Part shown: positions 17,028 to 24,814 of the stretch, in pieces
How the letters are laid out: the number at the start of each line of letters is the position of its first letter
Position numbering within the stretch: the first letter of the stretch is position 1
Notes under the pieces: model-generated
Database searches by the model: none
Seen by the model: only the letters and a program-made list of their open reading frames with translations
Told to the model about the DNA's origin: nothing
From: CAZTTH01 sp964615975
Lineage (GTDB): Bacteria > Verrucomicrobiota > Lentisphaeria > JABSQK01 > JAJFLO01
Length of the DNA stretch: 26,551 nt
Assembly: GCA_964615975.1 (NCBI GenBank)
Contig: CAZTTH010000045.1
Coordinates: 1 to 26,551 of the forward strand
Direction: 5' to 3'
Made by a program: the position numbers and the translations under genes

Positions 17028-18752
17028 TTAAAAATCTCTATCCAACAATAAAAACTTTCTTACTGTTTCTCGATTAACGGGATTAAAATATAGTTCTCTT
17101 ATTTTAGCGCACTCTTCACTTTGAATTGAATGGTCTTTATGATCTGAATTGGAAAAAAACTGGATAGCTTCAGAAACTTCTTCAGGAGAATAACAAAGAC
17201 GCCACATATTAGTATTTAGATTTTCTGGGATGGGATTTTGAGTTATTCCAATTTGATTCCCGATAATAATTACGGGTACTCCTTTGGCCATGGCTTCGAG
17301 ACCGGTACTGGAAGTATTACTGATCATTAAATCTGCCAGTTCGACAACATCATTAAATTCACCATGGATAAATTGAGCACAATCCGGTAATGCAAGATTT
17401 AGAGTCTTGAGCTGGGGCTCGATAGGTTTGGCGCTGGGATGAGGTTTAACCAGAAAACGGGTTTTCTGTGGCAAAGGCTTATTACTTACAGACACAACAA
17501 TCCGAATAATGTCTTTCCAGCCTTCTTCTAGAGGCAAACTGACTAAAATCGTATAATGATTAGAATCAGGATTCTTGAGCCGGTCTTGCCAGACACCAGA
17601 AAAGCGAAAACCTGGTCCATTTATAACAGTCAAATCGGCACAAAACTCTTTTCGAGATTCTATCAATCCGTGACCACAGACCGCAATAATTTTAGGTATT
17701 ACCTGGCTATTTAATTCATTGCTGGTCGGATACATGCATAGATAATATTTGGGAACGATGAACCCTTGATATCCGATGAGTGGGGTTTCTGGATAATAAT
17801 GGCGAAATCCAGCGTTTGCGCCCTTGTCAATAATTTGATTTTCAAACCAATCAATAACGAGTCTAATTAATATATTGGTTTCCTTCAAGCGTCGAACGAA
17901 ACGATATTTTAGTAAGGCTTCGATTGAATTGGCGGAAACCAGATTGTCAATCCATACGGATCTGAATAGAGGGGTAATATCCACTCCCGAGAGTGCCACT
18001 TGAGATGGATACAATCTTAACGCACGCAGGGGATAGAGTAGGGCATAGAAATAATCGCATATTGTGAGATAATCTTCCTTCAGAAGAAAGTTGGGGTTGC
18101 GTCGACATAAGGCGATAATTTTTTTCACATTTCGCCAAGAAATCTGAAAGGTCGGTAGATAGAAGAACCTCGGTTTTTCGGTCACAGTCAGGTAATTTAA
18201 GATTCCTGGATAATATCGATCCTGAAAGCGCTCATGGTTGAAACTTGTATCGTTAACGAAGACATCGATCAAGGTAATGGGGGCAGTGATTTTCAATGAT
18301 ACAGATTTACTGCAACGGCAGACGAAGTATATATAAAGCAGTTTCAAAATTAATCGACACTGCGCCATAATTACCCCAACCCGTAGAATTTTTTTTAATG
18401 ACCTTAACCATCCACCGTTGTAGAAGATTCTCACTTGAAGTTGATGCTTCTGGCAAAATTTTCGCAATACCTTTGACAAGGGTAACGAAGAAACAAGGAT
18501 CTCTTTGATATCTTCAGATTGGCCTAACAATTCTGATACAAATATGGCATAACAGCAGTCATTGAATAAATCATTGGTGTATGTATTACGACTAGCGATT
18601 TCTGAAACCCACCAATCCAGATTGGAGTTGTGACCTATGGTAAGTTGCCCAATGATGTCATTGAATGGTTTTCTGGTTCGCTCTGCAATATCATTTAATA
18701 GCATCCTTTGCGGGATGGATAATTGCCCCTCCTCAGACAAGTTAAGTCTCAT
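17028..18752 (-). CDS. Putative surface-glycan transferase with KPHP and SNTSS motifs
   Basis: A protein of 574 residues that I cannot assign firmly. A hydrophobic patch (about 123-146) may contact the membrane. The middle contains a well-formed segment WFENQIIDKG...GYQGF (302-331). The C-terminal third looks like the donor domain of a GT-B enzyme: TILVSLPLEEGW, FLVKPHPS (433-440), ELADLMISNTSSTGLEAMAKGVPVIIIG (471 onward). HP and Ser/Thr-rich loops in this order are the nucleotide-contacting motifs of bacterial sialyltransferases, Kdo transferases and CDP-glycerol-type transferases. From memory it resembles an uncharacterised 'surface carbohydrate biosynthesis' family first named from Leptospira O-antigen loci. 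Its ATG overlaps the HAD gene stop (ATGA). With two cytidylyltransferases upstream, a transferase using a CMP-linked donor is a reasonable guess. Confidence 0.6.
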   Translation of the reverse strand: MRLNLSEEGQLSIPQRMLLNDIAERTRKPFNDIIGQLTIGHNSNLDWWVSEIASRNTYTNDLFNDCCYAIFVSELLGQSEDIKEILVSSLPLSKVLRKFCQKHQLQVRIFYNGGWLRSLKKILRVGVIMAQCRLILKLLYIYFVCRCSKSVSLKITAPITLIDVFVNDTSFNHERFQDRYYPGILNYLTVTEKPRFFYLPTFQISWRNVKKIIALCRRNPNFLLKEDYLTICDYFYALLYPLRALRLYPSQVALSGVDITPLFRSVWIDNLVSANSIEALLKYRFVRRLKETNILIRLVIDWFENQIIDKGANAGFRHYYPETPLIGYQGFIVPKYYLCMYPTSNELNSQVIPKIIAVCGHGLIESRKEFCADLTVINGPGFRFSGVWQDRLKNPDSNHYTILVSLPLEEGWKDIIRIVVSVSNKPLPQKTRFLVKPHPSAKPIEPQLKTLNLALPDCAQFIHGEFNDVVELADLMISNTSSTGLEAMAKGVPVIIIGNQIGITQNPIPENLNTNMWRLCYSPEEVSEAIQFFSNSDHKDHSIQSEECAKIRELYFNPVNRETVRKFLLLDRDF

Positions 18753-19414
18753 GGTAAAAGCGGAAGTCTGTCAATGGCTTCAGATAATTCTGTAAGATCT
18801 CTAATTTGATAGGGTTCAGAACTAAGAAGGCTACCTTGATCAGTAACTCGGGCAATAAAATGGATATGGTGTTGTATTGCTGAATCTCTATCGGTCGTCG
18901 CATCGCCGACAAAAACGATATTTTGGGGAAGAATTTGATAGGTTTTTAAAATCCATGAGAGGTGAGAAAATTTATTATCTGGAGCACCTAAAATAGCATC
19001 GAAGTATGGGGCAAGTTGACGAGCATGGATAATCGTTTTCAGTTCGTCTTCTGGGGTTCCAGATGATATGAATAACTGATAGTTTCGGTAATGTTGTATA
19101 ATAAATTCATAGGCGCCCAACACGTAGGGTGCCTCGATGACTTGAGTTATTACATGTTGGGCAAATTTGGAAGCCCAATCCGCGAGTTCTAACTCCGTTA
19201 GTTCGATGCCTAAAAACTGGTGATGATAATACCGGATTTTTTCATAACGAGAAATTCCCCCATTGTTCTGATGATGATCTATGACTTGACGAACGATCCC
19301 AGATCCAAAAGGTCTATAGAGTTCTGCAAAAGCATTAGTTTTAATCTCAACTGATTCAACGATAACACCATCAAAATCCAATATGACAGCTTCGATCGAA
19401 CAGTTTTTAAACAC
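18749..19414 (-). CDS. HAD-superfamily phosphatase (subfamily IA-like)
   Basis: A cytoplasmic haloacid-dehalogenase-fold hydrolase of about 221 residues, most likely a sugar-phosphate phosphatase. Motif I is LDFDGVIVES, with nucleophile D13 and acid D15 if translation starts at GTG 19414. A helical cap domain follows, then motif II SSGTPEDE, a lysine (NKFSH) as motif III and VFVGDATTDRDSA as motif IV. The start is uncertain. GTG 19414 puts motif I at the usual distance from the N terminus and overlaps the FkbM gene by only 8 nt. ATG codons at 19459 or 19474 would add a hydrophobic stretch and overlap by 50-70 nt; none has a good ribosome binding site. In the operon it could play the KdsC-like step, removing phosphate before cytidylyl activation. 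That role is inferred from context. Confidence 0.8.
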   Translation of the reverse strand: MFKNCSIEAVILDFDGVIVESVEIKTNAFAELYRPFGSGIVRQVIDHHQNNGGISRYEKIRYYHHQFLGIELTELELADWASKFAQHVITQVIEAPYVLGAYEFIIQHYRNYQLFISSGTPEDELKTIIHARQLAPYFDAILGAPDNKFSHLSWILKTYQILPQNIVFVGDATTDRDSAIQHHIHFIARVTDQGSLLSSEPYQIRDLTELSEAIDRLPLLP

Positions 19415-20237
19415 AACGATAAAATATATAATTGTAAATAGATTGATACCTAGTCCCATCGAACATGGGGGCATGATACTTGCTTTTTAATGTGAAGCCA
19501 GCTTGCTCTAACATTTTGACTATTTCCATGTCTTCCTCCAGGTTCTCATTCAATTCAATCAAGATGCTTTTGAGCGTTTGATTTTTTGTTAGGAATTGTC
19601 GAGCACCGTCTACTACTTGGCGTTCCAAGCCGTCAACATCGATTTTAATATAATGTGGAGCAACCAGATTAAATTCCTCGATTAAGACATCCAGCGAATA
19701 CGATATGACCGGTTGTTTAAAATCTGGAGTAAATTCATGTTGGTTAAAATCTCTGGCAACGCCAAAATTATTCAGGGCACCACCGACAGAGAAATTGCTG
19801 ACATATAAATAATCAATTTTTGTGATATTACTTAGAGCGAATAAGTATGCTCTGGCAACATTTTGCATGCCGTTTATATAAATGTGATAATTAAGAAGTG
19901 CGTAATTTTGCGACTCAGGTTCGAATGCATGAACCTTGATCCCTTTTTTAGCTGCATACAGGGTATACAATCCAATGTTTGCTCCAATGTCATAGAGAAT
20001 TTCACCTTCTTGAAAAGAATCTATCCATGCGAGCGTATCAGGCTCTTTATCATAAAATGTATGTGCTCGCCATAAGGTTAGTTCATTACGACAAATCAAT
20101 TTAATTGGACCATATTGGGTCGTTACTGTGTGTTGGGGGTTCAAACGTTCAGCTATGTATACACTCAATCCGCTTGCTCTCCGCAATAACATTCCCAAGG
20201 ATTGGGCGACTAAGCGATAGATTTTAGATTTTAACAT
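19407..20237 (-). CDS. FkbM-family SAM-dependent methyltransferase
   Basis: A class I methyltransferase of 276 residues. The SAM-binding loop is ILYDIGANIGLYTLYAA (about 79-95), followed by the acidic ribose-binding strand VHAFEPE. The FkbM signature is the later HYIKIDVDGLERQVVDGA segment. FkbM enzymes O-methylate hydroxyls on sugars and polyketides. In glycan operons they typically methylate a repeat-unit sugar, either on the nucleotide-linked precursor or on the finished oligosaccharide. The N-terminal 60 residues are a basic amphipathic extension common in the family. ATG 20237 lies 3 nt beyond the stop of the KdsB-like gene, so the two are probably translated together. Acceptor unknown. 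Confidence 0.88.
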   Translation of the reverse strand: MLKSKIYRLVAQSLGMLLRRASGLSVYIAERLNPQHTVTTQYGPIKLICRNELTLWRAHTFYDKEPDTLAWIDSFQEGEILYDIGANIGLYTLYAAKKGIKVHAFEPESQNYALLNYHIYINGMQNVARAYLFALSNITKIDYLYVSNFSVGGALNNFGVARDFNQHEFTPDFKQPVISYSLDVLIEEFNLVAPHYIKIDVDGLERQVVDGARQFLTKNQTLKSILIELNENLEEDMEIVKMLEQAGFTLKSKYHAPMFDGTRYQSIYNYIFYRCV

Positions 20238-20240
20238 AGA

Positions 20241-21011
20241 TCAATTCAGATAGTTTTCGTATAAACTGTCATCTTGCATGGCCTCGATCACATAATTTAA
20301 ATCTTCGGGCGTATCAACACTCCATGAATGATGGGGTGTTGATACCATTTTTACCTTGTCACCATGTTCCAAAATTCGCATCATGTCGACCGACTCGGCT
20401 ATCTCAAGCGGGGTAGGGGGTAATTTATTGAATTTGAGTAAATAATCTCGCCGGAATGGTATGACGCATATCTGTTTCAGCATGCGGACGTTAATAGCAC
20501 CTTTTTTACGAGATGGAATTGGTTCTCGCGAAAAATACAGAGCGTTATCATGTATATCCACCACTACTTTGACTTCATTGGGATCTTCAAATTCTTCTAT
20601 TGTTTGAAGTTCTGACATTAAATTTACTACATTAATACCTACATCACGGAGCATTGGAGCAAGGGCCAAATCGATCATGTCTGGATGAATCATTGGTTCA
20701 TCTCCCTGAATCATTACAACAATATCGACTTTTTGACCAGTATTCTGTTCTAATATGATCATGGCTTCGGCGGTTCGATCGGAAGCACGTTGATGGGTAT
20801 CAGCAGTCATAACACATGGTGCACCAATATGGTCAGCATATGCTTTTATTTCATCATCGCAGGTCGCAAGGTAAACAGCATTCAGACTTTGACTCATTTT
20901 AGCGCGATGATAAACATGTCCAGTCATGGGGACTCCATGAATGAGGGCCAAAGGTTTGCCGGGAAAGCGACTTGAAGCCATGCGCACGGGTATGATTCCC
21001 CAAGTTATCAT
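20241..21011 (-). CDS. KdsB-like CTP:sugar-acid cytidylyltransferase
   Basis: A nucleotidyltransferase of 256 residues related to 3-deoxy-manno-octulosonate cytidylyltransferase, which couples a 2-keto-3-deoxy sugar acid to CMP. Visible signatures: IIPVRMASSRFPGKPL (6-21), QGDEP (102-106), DPNEVKVV (133-140), ALYFSREPIP (147-156) and SVDTPEDL (221-228). The C-terminal part after the SREPIP motif departs from true KdsB: the usual HIGIYGYR is replaced by QICVIPFRRDY. A different sugar acid is therefore possible. ATG 21011 follows AGGAG and overlaps the stop of the aldolase gene (ATGA), a coupling that suggests the aldolase makes its substrate or a precursor. A longer start at 21044 is less likely because it has no ribosome binding site and overlaps more. 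It may be a pathway-specific paralogue beside a housekeeping kdsB elsewhere. Confidence 0.85.
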   Translation of the reverse strand: MITWGIIPVRMASSRFPGKPLALIHGVPMTGHVYHRAKMSQSLNAVYLATCDDEIKAYADHIGAPCVMTADTHQRASDRTAEAMIILEQNTGQKVDIVVMIQGDEPMIHPDMIDLALAPMLRDVGINVVNLMSELQTIEEFEDPNEVKVVVDIHDNALYFSREPIPSRKKGAINVRMLKQICVIPFRRDYLLKFNKLPPTPLEIAESVDMMRILEHGDKVKMVSTPHHSWSVDTPEDLNYVIEAMQDDSLYENYLN

Positions 21012-21775
21012 TGGTGTACTCCTTTTTTTAGGCCATTGCGACAAGTTACTGCGAGCATGCGGATATCCAGGCTATAAGCTATAAATGTATAGCCTTCTGC
21101 GATACGGCTTTGTAATTGTATTGGATCAGGTTCGATCACATGAATGCCGCCAGGCTTATTTAATGACCGGCTGACTGATTTAATCTCCGATATTGCCGCG
21201 ACCACTTCCGGATGATCGAATTCGCCTGGATACCCCATCGAGGCTGAAAGATCATAAGGTCCGACAATAAAACCATCGACGCCATCAACACTAAGAATTT
21301 CATGTAAGTGGTGAACCGCATCAATGTGTTCAATTTGCACGATAACGACCACTTCATTTTCCAACCATTTGCGATATCTAACAAAACCCTCACCATATTG
21401 TTGCGCACGTGCCAACCCCACTCCTCTTTGCCCCCTTGGTGGGTAATACACAGATGAGACTGCTTTCATCGCATCAGTTTTTGATTTTATCATTGGGACA
21501 ATGATCCCATAAGCACCGGCATCCAGTACACGTTTAATCAAATCCGGATTATTGCTGGTCAATCGGACCAGTGGAGTAACCCCGCAAAGTTCGATGACTC
21601 TGATCAAATCTTCAGCTTCGCGAATAGTAATAACGCTATGTTCAAGATCGATCGCAATCCAATCGAAACCAGAATTAGCCATTATTTCAGCAATCGCTGG
21701 ATGCCCCAAGGTTAACCAACTACCAATGCAAACAGTCCCGGTTTGCATTGCGTGTTTCAATGACCGTGAATTCAT
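21008..21775 (-). CDS. HpcH/HpaI-family aldolase (pyruvate-dependent, class II)
   Basis: A metal-dependent TIM-barrel aldolase of 255 residues. Members such as HpcH, RhmA and GarL reversibly join pyruvate (or oxaloacetate) to an aldehyde, giving a 4-hydroxy-2-oxo acid. Key residues are present: the general base H46 in AIDLEHS, R71 in VRLTSNN, metal ligands E149 (VQIEH) and D175 (GPYDLSASMGYPG), and PPRGQRGVG (112-120). The gene is joined by ATGA overlaps both to the upstream methyltransferase and to the downstream KdsB-like gene. This is unusual company for a catabolic aldolase. I infer a biosynthetic role: making the carbon skeleton of a 2-keto-3-deoxy acid in place of a PEP-dependent synthase. 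The aldehyde partner cannot be read from the sequence. Confidence 0.9.
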   Translation of the reverse strand: MNSRSLKHAMQTGTVCIGSWLTLGHPAIAEIMANSGFDWIAIDLEHSVITIREAEDLIRVIELCGVTPLVRLTSNNPDLIKRVLDAGAYGIIVPMIKSKTDAMKAVSSVYYPPRGQRGVGLARAQQYGEGFVRYRKWLENEVVVIVQIEHIDAVHHLHEILSVDGVDGFIVGPYDLSASMGYPGEFDHPEVVAAISEIKSVSRSLNKPGGIHVIEPDPIQLQSRIAEGYTFIAYSLDIRMLAVTCRNGLKKGVHQ

Positions 21776-22725
21776 TGATTTTTTCCTTTGACTAATTTAC
21801 AAATAATCTGATTTCCCCATCCATGGAGTTCGATCGATTCACGATATTGACGATCAAATAATTCAATGAGATTTGCTAATTTTTGGCCAAGTTCATGGCT
21901 ATTAGAGCTTAAAGTTACAGAGATGTCATTGACATATCGATCACCGCCCACCATACCAGTAGTCCGCGGTTTTTGAGTGAGATACCAGCTGAGATGATTG
22001 ATAAAACTGTATCCTTGTTTGGTTTTAATTGCGCATGAACTTAATTCAGTAAAAATGGCGGTTAAATTATTTAATGCGCGTACTGAGTAATAGGCAATCG
22101 CCGTTTCGTCATAGAAGAAATTGATAAATCCAGGATTTTGCCAAATATCTTTAATGAGGTCATCCAAGTTGGGCGTGATGATAATGAGTTGACCGCCAGG
22201 TTGTAACAAATCATGAAGACGTTTGAGATAAACCTTGGGATTGGCAATGTATTCCAAGACGTAAAAGGCAAAGATTTTATGAAAGGTCAGGTGGGTAGCT
22301 TCCAGTTCTTCCAAGGTCTGATAGCAGGAGATATTCAAAAGCTTGCGTACGTAATGCGCACGGACTGGATTCAATTCAAGCCCATATGGATGCGCTCCTT
22401 TCTTCTTTACCAGATCAAGGAAATATCCCCAGGAACAACCCACTTCCAAGATGTTCTTGCCGATGTCGGATTCAGTCAGGTAATCTTGGATATAACCGGC
22501 TGCTTGTTTCAGTCCATTTTCGTAGTCTAGCGCAATTTCCGGAATTTCCAATCCGGCGCGCGCCAAGCGTGTTTGATCCAATTGGTTGGTAGTCAGCAGC
22601 GTCGTATTATCCCGGGGAAAGAAGTGAAAATCACAATAATCGCAGCAATTTACCTGATCTTTGCCGCCGCCGCGGATGGGAACTTCCTTGCGGGAAGTAG
22701 CGCGTTCGCAAATCCAACAATTCAT
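21772..22725 (-). CDS. Class I SAM methyltransferase with N-terminal zinc-ribbon-like domain
   Basis: A protein of 317 residues. The N terminus carries cysteine pairs (C3, C6; C27, C28, C31) typical of the putative zinc-binding domain found in front of some sugar C-methyltransferases and related enzymes. The methyltransferase core has ILEVGCSWGYFL (92-103), YGLELNP and a FYVLEYIANPKVYLKRL helix-strand before LLQPGGQLIIITPN. The C-terminal 100 residues are helical and lack an obvious relative. It probably methylates a sugar or the pathway-specific acid. ATG 22725 is preceded by AAGGA at a slightly long distance. Its stop overlaps the start of the aldolase gene (ATGA), tying it to the aldolase/cytidylyltransferase pair. 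C- versus O-methylation is open. Confidence 0.85.
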   Translation of the reverse strand: MNCWICERATSRKEVPIRGGGKDQVNCCDYCDFHFFPRDNTTLLTTNQLDQTRLARAGLEIPEIALDYENGLKQAAGYIQDYLTESDIGKNILEVGCSWGYFLDLVKKKGAHPYGLELNPVRAHYVRKLLNISCYQTLEELEATHLTFHKIFAFYVLEYIANPKVYLKRLHDLLQPGGQLIIITPNLDDLIKDIWQNPGFINFFYDETAIAYYSVRALNNLTAIFTELSSCAIKTKQGYSFINHLSWYLTQKPRTTGMVGGDRYVNDISVTLSSNSHELGQKLANLIELFDRQYRESIELHGWGNQIICKLVKGKNQ

Positions 22726-22746
22726 GATTTGATTATCCTTAAGTAG

Positions 22747-23679
22747 TTACAGACTTTTCGCCCAAGCCACCATCGCTTGAATACCACGTTGCAAATCAAA
22801 ATTAGGTTTATAGCCCAAGTGTGTGGAGATTTTCGCGATATCGGCATAGCATCCCATGATATCCCCAGGGGTTGAACCAACGACCTCGACGGTTACTTGA
22901 CCAGTTTTTTCATAGGCAGCTATCAGGGTATCGATCAAGGCTGAGATATAGGTTTTGCTGCCAGACCCCAGGTTGTAGATTTGATTGGGATGAGCGGTAT
23001 CATGTAGACACAAATCCCATCCTTGTACGACGTCTTCAATATAGATTAAATCGCGAAATCGATCCAGGCGTCCTTTCACTGGCACGTGATTTCCATTTCT
23101 AATAAAATTAAGGAAAATGGCGACAATCCCTTGGTCGCCACGAGTCAAATCCTGTCCAGGTCCATAAACATTGAACATCCGAAGAACATTCCAATTGATG
23201 CCATGCGGCGTTGCATAGATTTCCAATAATTGTTCACAGGTATATTTTGACAACGCATAGATAGATTTTGGTTTACAATAATCTTTTTCACTTAAAATTT
23301 CAGCATCGACAGGATCGCCATACACGACGAAAGAGGAAGCGAAAATGAGACGTTTGATTTGATTATCACGACACCAACGAATCACATTCAGAGTTCCAAG
23401 AACATTGATTTGAATATCGATGTCGGGAATTTCAATCGATCGAGGACCGGATGATTGAGCAGCAAGATGCAGCACTGCATCGAAATTGTGAGCGACTATC
23501 TCTCTTAGGCTATCATAATTGGTGATATCGGCACTTACAATTTGGCAATCCTTTTGGGGAGGATTCTTATTGATTACTGCGGGAGTGTCGATAATCATAA
23601 TTTCATGGCCTAAAGACAGCAATCGTCGAGTCAGATACTTACCAATAAATCCCAATCCCCCGGTAATAACGATTTTCAT
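22747..23679 (-). CDS. NAD-dependent epimerase/dehydratase (extended SDR)
   Basis: An extended short-chain dehydrogenase of 310 residues acting on a nucleotide sugar. The Rossmann loop TGGLGFIG is near the N terminus. Next come an acidic residue ending the second strand (IIDT), HLAAQSSGPRS, the catalytic serines in FASSFVVYGD, and Y-x3-K in SIYALSKYT. VYGPGQ and YNLGSG are substrate-side motifs of the GalE/RmlB-like group. I choose ATG 23679 because GAGGG lies seven bases before it; an ATG two codons upstream is too close to that site. It starts 11 nt after the aminotransferase stop. Epimerase, 4-reductase and 4,6-dehydratase activities cannot be told apart here. No additional glutamate-aspartate dehydratase signature is obvious, which favours an epimerase. 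Confidence 0.9.
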   Translation of the reverse strand: MKIVITGGLGFIGKYLTRRLLSLGHEIMIIDTPAVINKNPPQKDCQIVSADITNYDSLREIVAHNFDAVLHLAAQSSGPRSIEIPDIDIQINVLGTLNVIRWCRDNQIKRLIFASSFVVYGDPVDAEILSEKDYCKPKSIYALSKYTCEQLLEIYATPHGINWNVLRMFNVYGPGQDLTRGDQGIVAIFLNFIRNGNHVPVKGRLDRFRDLIYIEDVVQGWDLCLHDTAHPNQIYNLGSGSKTYISALIDTLIAAYEKTGQVTVEVVGSTPGDIMGCYADIAKISTHLGYKPNFDLQRGIQAMVAWAKSL

Positions 23680-23690
23680 TTCCATTCCCT

Positions 23691-24770
23691 CTATTTTGAA
23701 AAAGTGGTTATCGCAGTTTGGAGTGTAATAACAAAGCGCTCCATTAAATGTATTGGTCCAACGGTGATGGTAATATATTTATCCCAGGGAGGTGGCCAGG
23801 GTCCCTTGACATATATGGCGCGATCTCGTAAATAAGAAACAACTTTTTCGGCAAATATCGGGGTATGAAGATCAACCAGGAGATAATTTCCAACCTTGCC
23901 ATGGACCTTCAATTCCAGCTTAGCCAGTTCACATTTGATATAATCGCGACCTGAAATTACTTGATGAATATATGATTCTACTAAATCATAATGATCTAAC
24001 AAATATTCTGCAACAGTATTCGATAAGGCATTACTTTCATGAGCTAAACGAGTTTTGCTCAGAACCTGCATATTATTGGAATTAGATATCATATATCCCA
24101 GGCGGATTGACGGAACACCGAATCCTTTCGAAAAAGTTCGCAGTACAACCACATTATTAAATTTTTTCAATAGAGGTAAACCAGTATCGCAGCCAAACAT
24201 GTGGTATGCTTCATCAATAACCAATAAGCAATTTTGTTGATTGGTTCGTTGAGCTAATACTTCCAATTCAGAAATCGTCAAAGCGCTTTCGATGGGTTGA
24301 TTGGGATTGGGCACAAATAATATTGCAGGTCGTTGAAGTAAAAATTGTTCTAAATCAGAATATTTAATGCTAAAATCCGAAGCATAGCCGATTTCTGTTA
24401 GATGTACCTGAAACAGATTTGCATAAACTTTGTACATGGCATAAGTTGGACTTAATACACCTACCAGATCACCAGGAGCGGTAATGATTTCAAACAAGGT
24501 TTTCAATCCCCCATCGATTCCAGAGGTCAACATCAATTGGTCTTCGGTAACGTTAAGAAATTGACTTAATTTGCGATACAGGGAGTCATTTTCAGGATAT
24601 ATACTTAATAGATAATCTGGCTTAGCGGCAAAGATTTTTGACAAAAATTCGGGCGGCCAGACATCGACCTTCTCATTTCGATCAAGTCTCAATCCAATAT
24701 CTAATTTGCGTCCTTCAGATACTCGAACACGCTTAATATTTCGCAGAAAAGGTTTTTGTTGTATAAACAT
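23691..24770 (-). CDS. HisC-like PLP-dependent aminotransferase (class I/II)
   Basis: A fold-type I aminotransferase of 359 residues nearest to histidinol-phosphate aminotransferases and CobD-type enzymes. PLP-binding features: SGIDGGLKTLF (phosphate loop), VPNPNQP (163-169, with the usual NPNNPTG altered), VIDEAYHMF (D186, Y189), the Schiff-base lysine K215 in RTFSKGFGVPSIRLGY and R223. It is not of the DegT/DnrJ type that normally aminates sugar nucleotides. In this operon it therefore more likely aminates a 2-keto acid or an aldehyde than a keto-sugar. It lies 44 nt behind the cytidylyltransferase-dehydrogenase fusion, and ATG 24770 has AGGAG upstream. A dehydrogenase plus aminotransferase pair recalls the 2-hydroxyacid to 2-ketoacid to amino-acid logic of serine biosynthesis. 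Confidence 0.88.
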   Translation of the reverse strand: MFIQQKPFLRNIKRVRVSEGRKLDIGLRLDRNEKVDVWPPEFLSKIFAAKPDYLLSIYPENDSLYRKLSQFLNVTEDQLMLTSGIDGGLKTLFEIITAPGDLVGVLSPTYAMYKVYANLFQVHLTEIGYASDFSIKYSDLEQFLLQRPAILFVPNPNQPIESALTISELEVLAQRTNQQNCLLVIDEAYHMFGCDTGLPLLKKFNNVVVLRTFSKGFGVPSIRLGYMISNSNNMQVLSKTRLAHESNALSNTVAEYLLDHYDLVESYIHQVISGRDYIKCELAKLELKVHGKVGNYLLVDLHTPIFAEKVVSYLRDRAIYVKGPWPPPWDKYITITVGPIHLMERFVITLQTAITTFSK

Positions 24771-24814
24771 GATTATGCTCCTGCTAAGTTGACATTTTGA
24801 TGAAGTTACTAATG

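Noticed and set aside
22213..22530. A 105-codon plus-strand ORF opposite the zinc-ribbon methyltransferase
   Set aside because: It is antisense to the conserved SAM-binding core and has no ribosome binding site or family resemblance.
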